Shown one piece after another: positions 18,246 to 27,061 of a stretch of 33,547 bases of DNA. A program made the position numbers and the translations under genes. This DNA is from Chrysochromulina tobinii (taxonomy: Eukaryota > Haptophyta > Prymnesiales > Chrysochromulinaceae), in the NCBI GenBank assembly GCA_001275005.1, contig JWZX01002501.1:1-33547 (forward strand). The letters are read 5' to 3'. The first letter of the stretch is position 1; every line of letters begins with the position of its first letter. Under the pieces are notes generated by a model that saw nothing but the letters and a program-made list of their open reading frames with translations, made no database searches and was not told the origin of the DNA.

Positions 18246-19286
18246 ATGACTTCGAGGAAAATACGAATGAGATTAGTCCTCATCATCGTGCTCTCTCAAT
18301 TGACGCCGTCCGCTGCCTTCCATGCCGCTGTCGCGAGCCCCCACCGCGCTGTGGCTCTCGAGAGGCGGGTCACCGTCCCAGTCGCGCTGAGCGCCATTGC
18401 AGCGGCACCGGTACCGATGACTCTCGGCGAATGCGTCCGTGCTGATGCTGCTCGAGCGTCGGTGCAGTGCAAGATTCTGGCTGGCAGCGTCGCGGAGACC
18501 GTGAGGTCGCTCTCAGCCTCTGTGGTGCAGCAGTGCAGCTCATGTGCGAGCACTGCGTACGCTGTTGCCATCCCGGTCGCACAACAAGCTGTCGCCGCTG
18601 TCGCTGCCCGTCCACGCCTCTTTGCTGCGATCGTGCTTGCCTTTTGGGCGTGCACCCTTGCCGGGCGGCTCCTGTTTCGGCAGAAGCTAGTGGCGGTGGC
18701 ATCGCCACCACCGACAAAATCGCCCGGAGTTTCATTTGGCTCTTCGAAGCCCAAGCCTGCGGCTCCGATCGCCAAGCCCAAGCCTGCGGCCGTGGTCGTC
18801 AAGCCCAAGCCAGCTGCGACGAAGCCGGCTGCGACGAAGGCGACGGTGACGACGACGAAGCCCAAGGAGGCGGCCGTGGAGGAGGAGAATCCGTTGCTTT
18901 CGTTCGCCACGGCGATCGGTCTTGCGGCGGCGGATGCAGTGGCGTCCACCGCTGAGGCACTCATCAGCACCGCAGCCGAGTCGACGAGCGTTGCGGCGAG
19001 CGGCAAAGCAGCTCCGAAGGCAACGGTGGGCACGGCAAAGGCGGACAGCGTAACGGTGCCAAAGGTGCCCAACGGTGCCATCGAAGAGACGGAGCTTTGG
19101 CGAGATGCGATGCAGACCATGAGCGAGATGAAGGATGTCATCCGCGATCAGGTGATCATGCTGGAGCAGCTCAAGGCCCGGGTGGACGAGCTCGAGGTGC
19201 TCAACACGGCGCAGACCAACGAGCTAAACCAGCTCAAGAAGCTCAAGCCACCTTCCCAATCGGGCACTGCCGGTGCGCGCAAGTGA
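18246..19286 (+). CDS. Probable plastid-targeted single-pass membrane protein with C-terminal coiled coil (346 aa)
   Basis: The N-terminus is a classical signal peptide (MRLVLIIVLSQLTPSAAF). It ends at an A-F junction (Phe25) and is followed by a basic, Ser/Ala-rich stretch (HAAVASPHRAVALERR). This matches the bipartite presequence with ASAFAP-type motif that directs proteins through the ER into complex plastids; for this gene it is inferred from sequence only. Residues 122-144 form a hydrophobic helix (LFAAIVLAFWACTLAGRLLF). A Lys-Pro-Ala repeat region (about 165-205, KPKPAA units) follows. The end is a heptad-like helix (about 285-335: MLEQLKARVDELEVLNTAQ). Start could be Met1 or Met8. I recognise no enzyme family; a membrane tether or scaffold in the plastid is the simplest reading. 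Confidence 0.75.
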   Translation: MTSRKIRMRLVLIIVLSQLTPSAAFHAAVASPHRAVALERRVTVPVALSAIAAAPVPMTLGECVRADAARASVQCKILAGSVAETVRSLSASVVQQCSSCASTAYAVAIPVAQQAVAAVAARPRLFAAIVLAFWACTLAGRLLFRQKLVAVASPPPTKSPGVSFGSSKPKPAAPIAKPKPAAVVVKPKPAATKPAATKATVTTTKPKEAAVEEENPLLSFATAIGLAAADAVASTAEALISTAAESTSVAASGKAAPKATVGTAKADSVTVPKVPNGAIEETELWRDAMQTMSEMKDVIRDQVIMLEQLKARVDELEVLNTAQTNELNQLKKLKPPSQSGTAGARK

Positions 19287-20048
19287 GCGCCGACGAGGTT
19301 TGTGGGACTGTTGGGCGAGATCAGCAGCGTGAGATGTGCCAGCATGGGCATGGGGCGATTGAGGCCATGGGCCACACGCCGCGCGGTATTGTGAGCGAGA
19401 TCAGCATCGAGCATGGCATGCAAGAGAACGATTCACAGGCGGCTGGTGGCAGTCGGTGCATGAGTCGGTGGCGGTGTGGGTCGCATGCGGTGGCCGTTAG
19501 GAGGTGGCCGATGGGTATAGTGCGCAGCACGGGGTGGGGATGTTATTTTCAGTCCAGTGAGATATTCGACTGCGTCAACTAAGCGAGATGACACTCCAAT
19601 ACACAATTGAGTAGCCCGAGCGAGCGAGTACTCAGGACTTGTGTTGACCGAGGGGGAGCCGGGAGCCGCGTCCTTACTTTGTGCTTTGAGTATACGGTGT
19701 GGTGAGCGCGGGGGGACCGCGACGAAACTGACTGACTGACTGAAGACTCGACTGAAAGCTGCTGAGTGCTGAACTGAAAGTGCGAGTGACCCGTCGGACT
19801 CTCCCCTTGGGCCGTTCAGTCAATTTTGCGTTTAATAAGCGTTCAATAAGGGGCCTCAGCGAGTTACATTGTAGTCTTGTCGCGGCCGCTCGGCGCCATG
19901 TCGACCATGTCCGCGCGGCACGACGGTGTGGCTCGGTGCACGTTTAGTCAACTGACTGAAGAATGTCCAGAAATTCCTGAATGGGGAATTTTCTTCTGGG
20001 GGTAAGAGGCCACTTCGCGTCGTCTTGGCACGAAGCACGATCGGCACG
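19287..20048. other. Intergenic region with a shared upstream element
   Basis: The left part is the 3' region of the plastid-protein gene. The right part is the promoter or leader of the giant surface protein and carries the 25-bp element plus (ACTG)n at 19701-19743. Near 19970-20000 is an imperfect palindrome, CCAGAAATTCC...GGAATTTTCTTCTGG. I see no other gene. Confidence 0.5.
19701..19743 (+). repeat. Shared upstream element, copy 1 (25-bp core plus ACTG run)
   Basis: A 25-base core starting GGTGAGCGCGGGG and ending ACCGCGACGA is identical to 26744-26768. Both cores are followed within five bases by three or four ACTG units. This copy is 348 bp upstream of the ATG at 20049. The GGTGAGC start also fits a 5' splice site, so it could lie at a leader intron. 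Confidence 0.8.
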
Positions 20049-23000
20049 ATGTCGGGTCTGGAGTCAACCGGTGGTTGGGCGTCCCCGTGTCCCTCTGAGC
20101 AAAACATGGCGTACGCTTTCGTGACCCCCGAACCGTGCCGACTCTGCGGCGTCGGGTCAGTGCCTCGGCTCGCCCGTATCATCTTCCTCGCCATGATGGC
20201 GGGCTTTACCAGCGCACAGCACTGCACAAACACGTGCTCCCACGCCTACGACGGCGACTGCCACGACGGCGGCCCCGGATCCGAGCTCCCGCTTTGCCCC
20301 TTGGGTACGGACTGCGCCGACTGCGGACCACGTGGCGGACAGCAGCGAGCGCCGACGCCGCCCGCAGCGGCGACGACGCCTGCTGCGCCGACGGCGCTCG
20401 TTGGCACGCTGAGAGCGGCGGGCGCAAGACTGGCCGCTTCGCCGGCAGCAGCGGCGGCCGATTCGGCTCTGGCAAGTACCGCACTGGCCGATGCGGCACT
20501 GGCTGACGCAGAGGGTGGGGAACGGGGCGCTCGTCGGCAACTTTCTCATCATCATTCTCATAATCCTCATTCACGCTCCCCTCCGCCTCCGCCGCTCCAT
20601 CATTCTCAGGATCCACATCCACGTTACCCTCCTCCGCCGCCGCCTCCTGCGCCGCCCGGCCACGGCACGGAAGACGTCGTGAGGGAAGCAGAGCACCACC
20701 ACCGCCCGAGCCATGGAGAACAGCTCAGCGCCGGAGATGACGAAGATGAGGAGGCTGAAGCTGGTCTATGGGGTGGGGATGCCCATGGTCGCAATTTGTG
20801 GGGGTGGCATGGGCATCATCCTCATCATCCTCATACCCCTCATACACATTACCCTCCGCCATTGTCGCCACCACCTTCACCGCCGCCATCGCCGCCATCG
20901 CCGCCATCGCCGCCGCCCTCGCCGCCGCCGCCGTCACCGCCGCCGGCGCCGCCGCTGCCGCCGCCGCATCCGCCGGCACAGCCGGGCTGCAGATACCTCT
21001 GCTCGAACAACTGCGCCTTCTGGGCCTCGAATGGTGTTTGCAACGATGGGGGGCCGGGGTCAGAAGGAGAGTACTCGCCGTGCGCTCTCGGCATGGACTG
21101 CTTGGACTGTGGAGCGCGACTCGTCGACTGCCCCCCAGCCGCGCCGCCCCAGAGGCCACCGCCCTCTCCGCCGCAACCACCGCTTACCCCCGAGGGGGTC
21201 ATCATATCGGGCTGCACGAACACGTGCGCTCGCCGATGGAATGGAGAGTGCGACGACGGCGGGCCGGGCGCAGAGTACTCGCTCTGCACCATCGGGACCG
21301 ACTGCATCGACTGTGGGTCGAGGCCTGCACGTCGAGTCTACCCTCCTCGACCACCCCCTTCGCCGCCGCCCCCTTCGCCGCCGCCGCCGCTTCTCCCTGA
21401 TGGAAGGACAAGAATGTGCACCAACACCTGTTCTGCCTCCCATTACGGCATCTGTTACTACTCTTCGTGCCGCGGATGCTACATGTACTACGCAGAGAAC
21501 CAAGTTGCTGGCGGCTGCTCTTACACTTATGGCTGTTGTTCCTACGATTCATCCCTCGGCGGCTACTACTACACGGGGGTCTCCTACACGGCGGCGGCGA
21601 ACAACGGTGTCTGTGAGGATGGCGGCCCTGGAGCGGAGCACTCATCCTGCGCTGTGGGTGACGATTGCGCCGACTGCGGGAATCGTACGACTGCTCCCCC
21701 GCCACCCCCGCCATCGCCACCGCCACCATCGCCACCGCCGCCGTCGCCACCGCCACCGTCGCCACCGCCGTCTCCACCGCCACCGTCTCCACCGCCACCG
21801 TCGCCACCGCCTCCGTCGCCGCCGCCACCGTCGCCACCGCCATCTCCACCGCCACCGTCGCCACCGCCACCGTCGCCGCCGCCACCGTCGCCACCGCCAT
21901 CTCCACCGCCACCGTCGCCACCGCCACCGTCGCCACCTCCATCGCCACCATCTCCTCCGCCGTCGCCACCCTTCTCACCATCGCCACGACCACCGCCGCC
22001 GGCTACGAGTGTGTTCAGCTTCGAGACGAGCAGTTCCCCGGGGTGGACGACGGGCAGCACCTCGAACTCATGGACACGCCAATCTGGACCCACGCCCACC
22101 CCAAACACCGGACCAAGCGGCGCTGCTGAGGGCACCTTTTACTTCTTCACAGAGTCAGACGGCTTCACATACGGGGATACCTACGATCTCAACTATGACG
22201 GCTCGGCGTGCCAGGGGGGAATGGCCAGCGTCACCTTTGCGTACTGCATGAATGGCGTCGCCGTCGGAAGCTTGAAGGTGTATGTCGGCAGCGTGCTCAA
22301 ATGGACCAGGTCAGGGCCCCAAAATACCAACTGGATCACGGGAGTCGTCATGCTAGACGGCGCGAGCAGCTTCACCTTCGAAGGCACGCGCGGCACGTAC
22401 TTTTCTCCCCAGGGAGAGAATGAGGGAGACATTGCCGTCGACATCGTGACAGTCGCGTGCGTCACGTCGCCATCGCCGCCACCACCTCCACCCTCGCCCT
22501 CACCGCCGCCGCCAAGTCCCTCTCCGCCTCCGACGCCACCGCCGTCGCCGCCACCCGCACCGCGATCCCCACCCTCACCGCCACCCCCGAGTCCCTCTCC
22601 GCCGCCACCGCCGCCACCTGTTCCGTGCGTCGTCGACGGCGCGTACACCTTCACCGGGGCGGCGTCCTCCTACTTGACGGCCACGTCGCGCACCGGAATC
22701 GTGGGCGGGGGGCTCGGCTTCACGCTCAGCGTGTGGGTCTACCGCACGCGGACAGGCTCTGCAGGGGATAGCCTCATCGATTTTGGCAACGGTGCAGCTC
22801 CAGACAATGTCGGACTGATTTTCGATTCCCCAATGCGGTACTATGTGTATCACGGGTATTCCTACAATGGTCTCTATGCAAGCTCGGCGCCATCATTCCC
22901 CGCAAACGAGTGGACTCACGTCGCGGTCGTGCAGTCGCGTGCGAGCCTCGGCGACACGTACGGGCCCGCCCAGATCTACTGGAATGGTGTGAGCGTCGGG

Positions 23001-26000
23001 GCGACGTCGTGGATGCGCTTCCCGCTGCCGGTGAGCCGCTACTACCTGTGGGTGGGCAAGAACCTCTGGGGCGACCCGACGTTCACTGGCCAGATGAAGG
23101 ACCTGCTGGTGTGGGACGTCGCCCTCAGCCCGGCGGAGCTGGATGGCGTGCGGCTCGGCGGCGGCCTGCCGAGCACGCCAGCGCCGCTCATCTCGATGAT
23201 GCGCACGTGGTGCGGGACAGCGCCGCCGCCGCCGCCGCCGCCGCCGCCGTCTCCACCCCCCCTCTCTCCACCACCATCGCCGCCGCCACCATCGCCACCG
23301 CCACCTTCGCCACCTTCATGCCCCCCTTCGCCCTTACCGCCACCTCGGTTCCCCGATGGAGGCATCATCCAATGCACAAACACATGCTCTCTCTCAAACA
23401 ACGGCCAGTGCAACGACGGGGGCTTTGACCCAAGTCGTCAATCCCGTCCGCCTCCACCGCCGTCCTCGTCCTTCATTTACGTACCAAACGTCGGCTCGTG
23501 GGCGGCTGGGCGCGCAGCGTGCCAATCTCTTGGCGGCGATTACGCAAGCATCCACAGCGCCGCGGAGAACACCGCTGTATACGCCGTCGTCCCTCAATCC
23601 GTCTGGGCATGGATCGGTGCGAATGACGTGGCAAGCGAGGGCACCTGGAGGTGGTCCGACGGCACTCCGTGGGACTACTCCAACTGGAGGCCTAGTGAGC
23701 CAAACGGCGGGAGTGGCGAGAATTGTGCCCACATAAATTGGGAGCAAGCCGACCCAAGGTGGATCGACGCTCCATGTGATGGCTGGGGAGGCCGATGGAG
23801 CTGGGGAGGCCCCTTGGGCGCCGTGTGCCGGGTGCCTCCACCTCCACCATGCACGCTGGGCACCGACTGCGCCGACTGCGGCCCGCGCCTGGTGCACCCG
23901 CCGCCTCCGCCACCTTCTCCCCCTCCCCCTTCACCTTCTCCACCACCGCCTTTGCCGCCACAGCCACCACCGCAACCGCCGCCACCGCCGCCCTCGCCAA
24001 GCCCACCTCCGCGCCCACCTCCGCCATCGCCTCCGTGGCGCCCCTGGACGACATTCAGCTGCACCAATACGTGCGCGTATGCCTACGACGGCTCCTGTCA
24101 AGATGGCGGGCCCGGCGCGCAGTGGTCGTATTGCTCTTTCGGCACCGACTGCTCCGACTGCCACCCACGTGTTCTGTATCCGCCGCCGTCGCCACCGTCG
24201 CCGCCGTCCCAGCCGCCGCCCCCGCCCTCGCCGCCACCTCCAACAAGGCCGCCATCTCCGCCATCACTACCCCTGGCATCTCCGATGGTACTTGCATCGC
24301 CAGCAATGTCTCCCACGATGGCCCGTGTACCGCAAGCACCTCCGGAGCCGTGTCCGCCGCCCCCACCTCCGCCATCTCCGTCGCCACCGGAGCCTTCGCC
24401 CCTGCCACCTTCGCCAAGCCCACCCCCACCACGGCCGCCTCCGTTGCCTAGACGGCCACCTCCACGACCATCCGCACCACCACTGAGTTCACCAACAAAG
24501 CCACCCCCGTGCAACCCTCCCGAGCCACGCCCGCCTCCACCGCCACCGCCCTCACCAGCACCTCCCGAACCGTCTCCGCCACCGCCACCGCGACCACCAG
24601 CACCACCAAGCCTCCCACCGCCTCCACACTTGTCACCGCCTCCACCCTCGCCACCGTCCCCACCTTCGCCTCTCGTTACGCCTGCGACGGAGCCATCTCT
24701 GGTTGTGACATTCCAGATTGCAGAGACCATCGACTCCTTCAATGCAAGCGAGTTCACGCTTCGATTGGCTCGAGCAAGTGGAGTCGCAGCCTCTGCCATC
24801 ACGCTCAACATCGTGTCAGGATCGCTCACCGTCACAGCTTCCTTTTATGTTCCGAGTGCATCAGACCGTTCGCGCATTCAAAGTACCTTAAATCGGCAGC
24901 CGTCGGCTCTGTCTGCCACACTTGGAGTGACGGTCCTCAGTACGCCCACTATGCGCCTCGTCGAGCCGCGGCCACAGCCAAACGTTGGCGACTCGGCGGC
25001 AACCCTTCCGGCACTCCATGGCGCCTTGTCATCGTCCACATCCTTGCTGATGATCGCCCTGATCCTGGCTGGAGTTGCGAACGTCGCCTGTGCGATCGGA
25101 TGCACTGCGTACGTGGTTCTGAGGCGTCGGCGCATCCGCCGTGCAAAGGAAAGGTTTGGCGAGGCCGCTGAGCGCGCCGCTGGCCGCGCTGCCCAAAAGA
25201 AGCGGGATGCCCACCACGGCGTCGATGTCGAAATGTCCGACGCAGCCGCCTTGGAACAGAAGAGAGCCAGCTACGCAGCGAGCCGAGAGGTTATGCAGAA
25301 ACATCTCAAAGACTACATGCGTGCCAACGGTCGCAATGCCAACTTCAAGGCATGGATCGCGACGCTACATCCAGAGAATGTGCAACTGGACCAGAGGATG
25401 TGGCTGGATGAGAGCGAGCAGAGGAAGCTGTGGAGGCAGATGACCGGCATCGATGAGGCGATGACGGCAGAAGCTCCTCCACCATCACCTCTGAACGCGA
25501 GAGCGGCACATGATGCTCCTCCGCCCTCGCTTTCGAAGGCGAGAGCGGCAGATGCTCCACCGCCCTCACTTTCGAAGGCGCGTGCGGTAGATGCTCCACC
25601 ACCCACGCCTCTGAACGCGAGAGCGGTAGAAGCTCCTCCACCGTCACTTTCGAAGGCGCGTGCGGCAGATGCTCCACCGCCCTCGCCCCCGCCCCGTGAG
25701 ATTCACAACCGAGAGAGTTATGAAGAGGACTCATCGGACCCCGGCGACGAGCCACCTCCGCCCTCGCCGCAGGGCCTCAAGCTCGAAGCCAAGTCACTCA
25801 CTGTGACGGAGCTCACCTCGCTCCCCATCGCCCCTGCCACCCTTGCAACCCGCACACCTGACGGTATTGGCCAGAGGAATCATCAGCAACGCGGCCACCC
25901 ATTCGAGACACCCTCCAGTGTGGGAGCTGCGACGACACCCATGACGTCGACTCCGCGTCCTCTCGAACACGTGCCCCCGCCTCCTCCCGACGGCGTACCT

Positions 26001-26222
26001 CCACCTCCTCCCGACGGCGGGCCTGCGCCTCCTCCTGATCCACCTCTGCACCTGATGACGCCCAACAAGTCGACCGCGAGAGTCTCCACTCTAACTTCTC
26101 CGCTCGAGCGTGCACGCGCGGCCAACCTCGGACGTAGACGAGAAGGCCAGCCGTCCCGCTTTACCTCCGCCATCGTGGGAGACCAATTGAATGCCTCCGA
26201 CCCGCATGCTTCATTTTTGTAA
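20049..26222 (+). CDS. Giant single-pass surface protein: Cys-rich repeats, MAM, LamG, C-type lectin (about 2057 aa)
   Basis: One uninterrupted frame; ATG 20049 is chosen, with Met at 20106 possible. A hydrophobic signal (ARIIFLAMMAGFTSA) precedes six Cys-rich units of form CTNTC...DGxCxDGGPG...C...GTDCxDCG, which resemble LNR/Notch-type repeats. They begin near residues 59, 314, 389, 456, 1109 and 1336. Between them are Pro-rich SPPPP linkers, a MAM domain (about 656-805: VFSFETSSSPGW), a LamG/ConA-like domain (about 860-1056: FTLSVWVYRT, NEWTHVAVVQ) and a C-type lectin domain (about 1141-1263: WIGANDV, WRPSEPNGG, WIDAPCD). The lectin lies inside the fifth Cys-rich unit. A small beta-rich domain (about 1550-1640), one transmembrane helix (about 1663-1688) and an RRRRIRR anchor follow. 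The cytoplasmic tail has APPPSLSKARA repeats. Adhesion or glycan recognition is inferred. The EPN motif suggests mannose-type sugar binding if the calcium site is intact. Confidence 0.88.
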   Translation: MSGLESTGGWASPCPSEQNMAYAFVTPEPCRLCGVGSVPRLARIIFLAMMAGFTSAQHCTNTCSHAYDGDCHDGGPGSELPLCPLGTDCADCGPRGGQQRAPTPPAAATTPAAPTALVGTLRAAGARLAASPAAAAADSALASTALADAALADAEGGERGARRQLSHHHSHNPHSRSPPPPPLHHSQDPHPRYPPPPPPPAPPGHGTEDVVREAEHHHRPSHGEQLSAGDDEDEEAEAGLWGGDAHGRNLWGWHGHHPHHPHTPHTHYPPPLSPPPSPPPSPPSPPSPPPSPPPPSPPPAPPLPPPHPPAQPGCRYLCSNNCAFWASNGVCNDGGPGSEGEYSPCALGMDCLDCGARLVDCPPAAPPQRPPPSPPQPPLTPEGVIISGCTNTCARRWNGECDDGGPGAEYSLCTIGTDCIDCGSRPARRVYPPRPPPSPPPPSPPPPLLPDGRTRMCTNTCSASHYGICYYSSCRGCYMYYAENQVAGGCSYTYGCCSYDSSLGGYYYTGVSYTAAANNGVCEDGGPGAEHSSCAVGDDCADCGNRTTAPPPPPPSPPPPSPPPPSPPPPSPPPSPPPPSPPPPSPPPPSPPPPSPPPSPPPPSPPPPSPPPPSPPPSPPPPSPPPPSPPPSPPSPPPSPPFSPSPRPPPPATSVFSFETSSSPGWTTGSTSNSWTRQSGPTPTPNTGPSGAAEGTFYFFTESDGFTYGDTYDLNYDGSACQGGMASVTFAYCMNGVAVGSLKVYVGSVLKWTRSGPQNTNWITGVVMLDGASSFTFEGTRGTYFSPQGENEGDIAVDIVTVACVTSPSPPPPPPSPSPPPPSPSPPPTPPPSPPPAPRSPPSPPPPSPSPPPPPPPVPCVVDGAYTFTGAASSYLTATSRTGIVGGGLGFTLSVWVYRTRTGSAGDSLIDFGNGAAPDNVGLIFDSPMRYYVYHGYSYNGLYASSAPSFPANEWTHVAVVQSRASLGDTYGPAQIYWNGVSVGATSWMRFPLPVSRYYLWVGKNLWGDPTFTGQMKDLLVWDVALSPAELDGVRLGGGLPSTPAPLISMMRTWCGTAPPPPPPPPPSPPPLSPPPSPPPPSPPPPSPPSCPPSPLPPPRFPDGGIIQCTNTCSLSNNGQCNDGGFDPSRQSRPPPPPSSSFIYVPNVGSWAAGRAACQSLGGDYASIHSAAENTAVYAVVPQSVWAWIGANDVASEGTWRWSDGTPWDYSNWRPSEPNGGSGENCAHINWEQADPRWIDAPCDGWGGRWSWGGPLGAVCRVPPPPPCTLGTDCADCGPRLVHPPPPPPSPPPPSPSPPPPLPPQPPPQPPPPPPSPSPPPRPPPPSPPWRPWTTFSCTNTCAYAYDGSCQDGGPGAQWSYCSFGTDCSDCHPRVLYPPPSPPSPPSQPPPPPSPPPPTRPPSPPSLPLASPMVLASPAMSPTMARVPQAPPEPCPPPPPPPSPSPPEPSPLPPSPSPPPPRPPPLPRRPPPRPSAPPLSSPTKPPPCNPPEPRPPPPPPPSPAPPEPSPPPPPRPPAPPSLPPPPHLSPPPPSPPSPPSPLVTPATEPSLVVTFQIAETIDSFNASEFTLRLARASGVAASAITLNIVSGSLTVTASFYVPSASDRSRIQSTLNRQPSALSATLGVTVLSTPTMRLVEPRPQPNVGDSAATLPALHGALSSSTSLLMIALILAGVANVACAIGCTAYVVLRRRRIRRAKERFGEAAERAAGRAAQKKRDAHHGVDVEMSDAAALEQKRASYAASREVMQKHLKDYMRANGRNANFKAWIATLHPENVQLDQRMWLDESEQRKLWRQMTGIDEAMTAEAPPPSPLNARAAHDAPPPSLSKARAADAPPPSLSKARAVDAPPPTPLNARAVEAPPPSLSKARAADAPPPSPPPREIHNRESYEEDSSDPGDEPPPPSPQGLKLEAKSLTVTELTSLPIAPATLATRTPDGIGQRNHQQRGHPFETPSSVGAATTPMTSTPRPLEHVPPPPPDGVPPPPPDGGPAPPPDPPLHLMTPNKSTARVSTLTSPLERARAANLGRRREGQPSRFTSAIVGDQLNASDPHASFL
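21690..21990 (+). repeat. CCACCGCCACCGTCG-type microsatellite encoding (SPPPP)n
   Basis: About 300 bp of CCN-rich repeats encode alternating SPPPP and SPPP blocks, the longest of several similar linkers in the surface protein. This is the extensin/pherophorin-like stalk composition common in algal surface proteins. Its low complexity makes it a likely place for assembly length errors. Confidence 0.9.
25470..25690 (+). repeat. Cytoplasmic-tail minisatellite encoding APPPSLSKARA-type units
   Basis: Five to six units of about 39-42 bp encode variants of APPPSLSKARA, alternating with APPPTPLNARA. They lie in the tail of the giant surface protein after the DYMRANGRNANF...LHPENV segment. Repeated short proline motifs here could be SH3 or profilin binding sites; this is inference. 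Confidence 0.8.
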
Positions 26223-26743
26223 TCATGCCCTGATCTGATCATGCATGTCTCCGCACTCCAGAGCGCGAATTCCATCTACTCGGCAACCCTATGTTGGCGC
26301 GAGCGAGCGACTGGAGCGTGTGTGGTCTGACAGCCAGCACGACGGGAGCAGTGTACAACAGGCGTGTGACAGGGCGGCTCCGGCTGATACCGAGGCCGGG
26401 TGTGCACGCAATTTGGGTGGAGTTGTCTCTGGAAAGTTGAATCAGATGTACATAGTTAAACCAGCGATAACGCTTAAGCCTCATGGGTTCACCTAGATGA
26501 CACTCAGTTTGAAAACAGGGTATGAGGATGGGTGCAAATCCCGATATTAATGTTTAATCCGTCTGTCCCGCCCGATATTTGGGAACCCCCTTGGTAACCC
26601 CTTGGGTAAATTTGAGCTTGCTAAGTGCAGCTTCACGCTTTGGCTGCGAGAGAATTTGGTGGGTTTATTCTGAATGAAATGGTGTGGCCCTCACCCGTCC
26701 TCAACTCCTGATTCTGCGTGATCAACGAGAGGTGAGCCAATGA

Positions 26744-26790
26744 GGTGAGCGCGGGGGGACCGCGACGAGCATGACTGACTGACTGACTCA
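26744..26790 (+). repeat. Shared upstream element, copy 2 (25-bp core plus ACTG run)
   Basis: The core at 26744-26768 is identical to 19701-19725 and is followed by GC plus four ACTG-type units. It lies 318 bp upstream of the ATG at 27062. Surrounding sequence differs from copy 1, so the conservation is confined to this element. Confidence 0.8.
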
Positions 26791-26904
26791 ACGAGGAGGT
26801 GACTGAGTTTGATCTGCAAGTTCTACCCTGCGCCTCCCACGTTGCGTCTCCATAGGACCTGTGTTTGTGTGCGTCTTGCTGAGTGGCAAATTAACGTGAA
26901 CGTG

Positions 26905-26936
26905 AACGTGATCTGCAAGTTCCAGATCTTCACGTT
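26905..26936. repeat. Potential hairpin in the leader of the coiled-coil/PDZ gene
   Basis: AACGTGATCTG (26905-26915) can pair with CAGATCTTCACGTT (26923-26936) apart from three unpaired bases, around a short loop. AACGTG is also repeated in tandem just upstream. It could be a leader structure or a palindromic binding site. Confidence 0.4.
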
Positions 26937-27061
26937 GAAACGAGAAAGCGCCGCGGCGAGTCCGCTCCGCGGACGCGGTCGCGTGCCCATTCTTGTACGG
27001 GAAGTCAGCTGCGCACTTGGTGCAGATAAAAAGACAGATCGCCTCGGAGCCCAGACCACAC

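Larger units (their letters stand above)
26223..27061. other. Intergenic region upstream of the coiled-coil/PDZ gene
   Basis: It contains the 3' end of the surface-protein gene, the second copy of the shared 25-bp element (26744-26790), a repeated GATCTGCAAGTTC (about 26810 and 26909) and a potential hairpin at 26905-26936. A CCCTTGG-containing near-repeat lies around 26585-26610. I see no gene in it. Confidence 0.5.

Noticed and set aside
19860-20233. Minus-strand frame opposite the start of the giant surface protein
   Set aside because: It is antisense to the signal peptide and the first Cys-rich repeat, with no recognisable features.
21202-21993. Gly/Val/Ala-repeat minus-strand frame opposite the SPPPP region
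   Set aside because: It is the antisense translation of the proline microsatellite, with no start context or domain.
26520-26560. tRNA-like T-arm (GGGTGCAAATCCC)
   Set aside because: The stem is only three or four pairs and no anticodon, D or acceptor arms can be placed around it.
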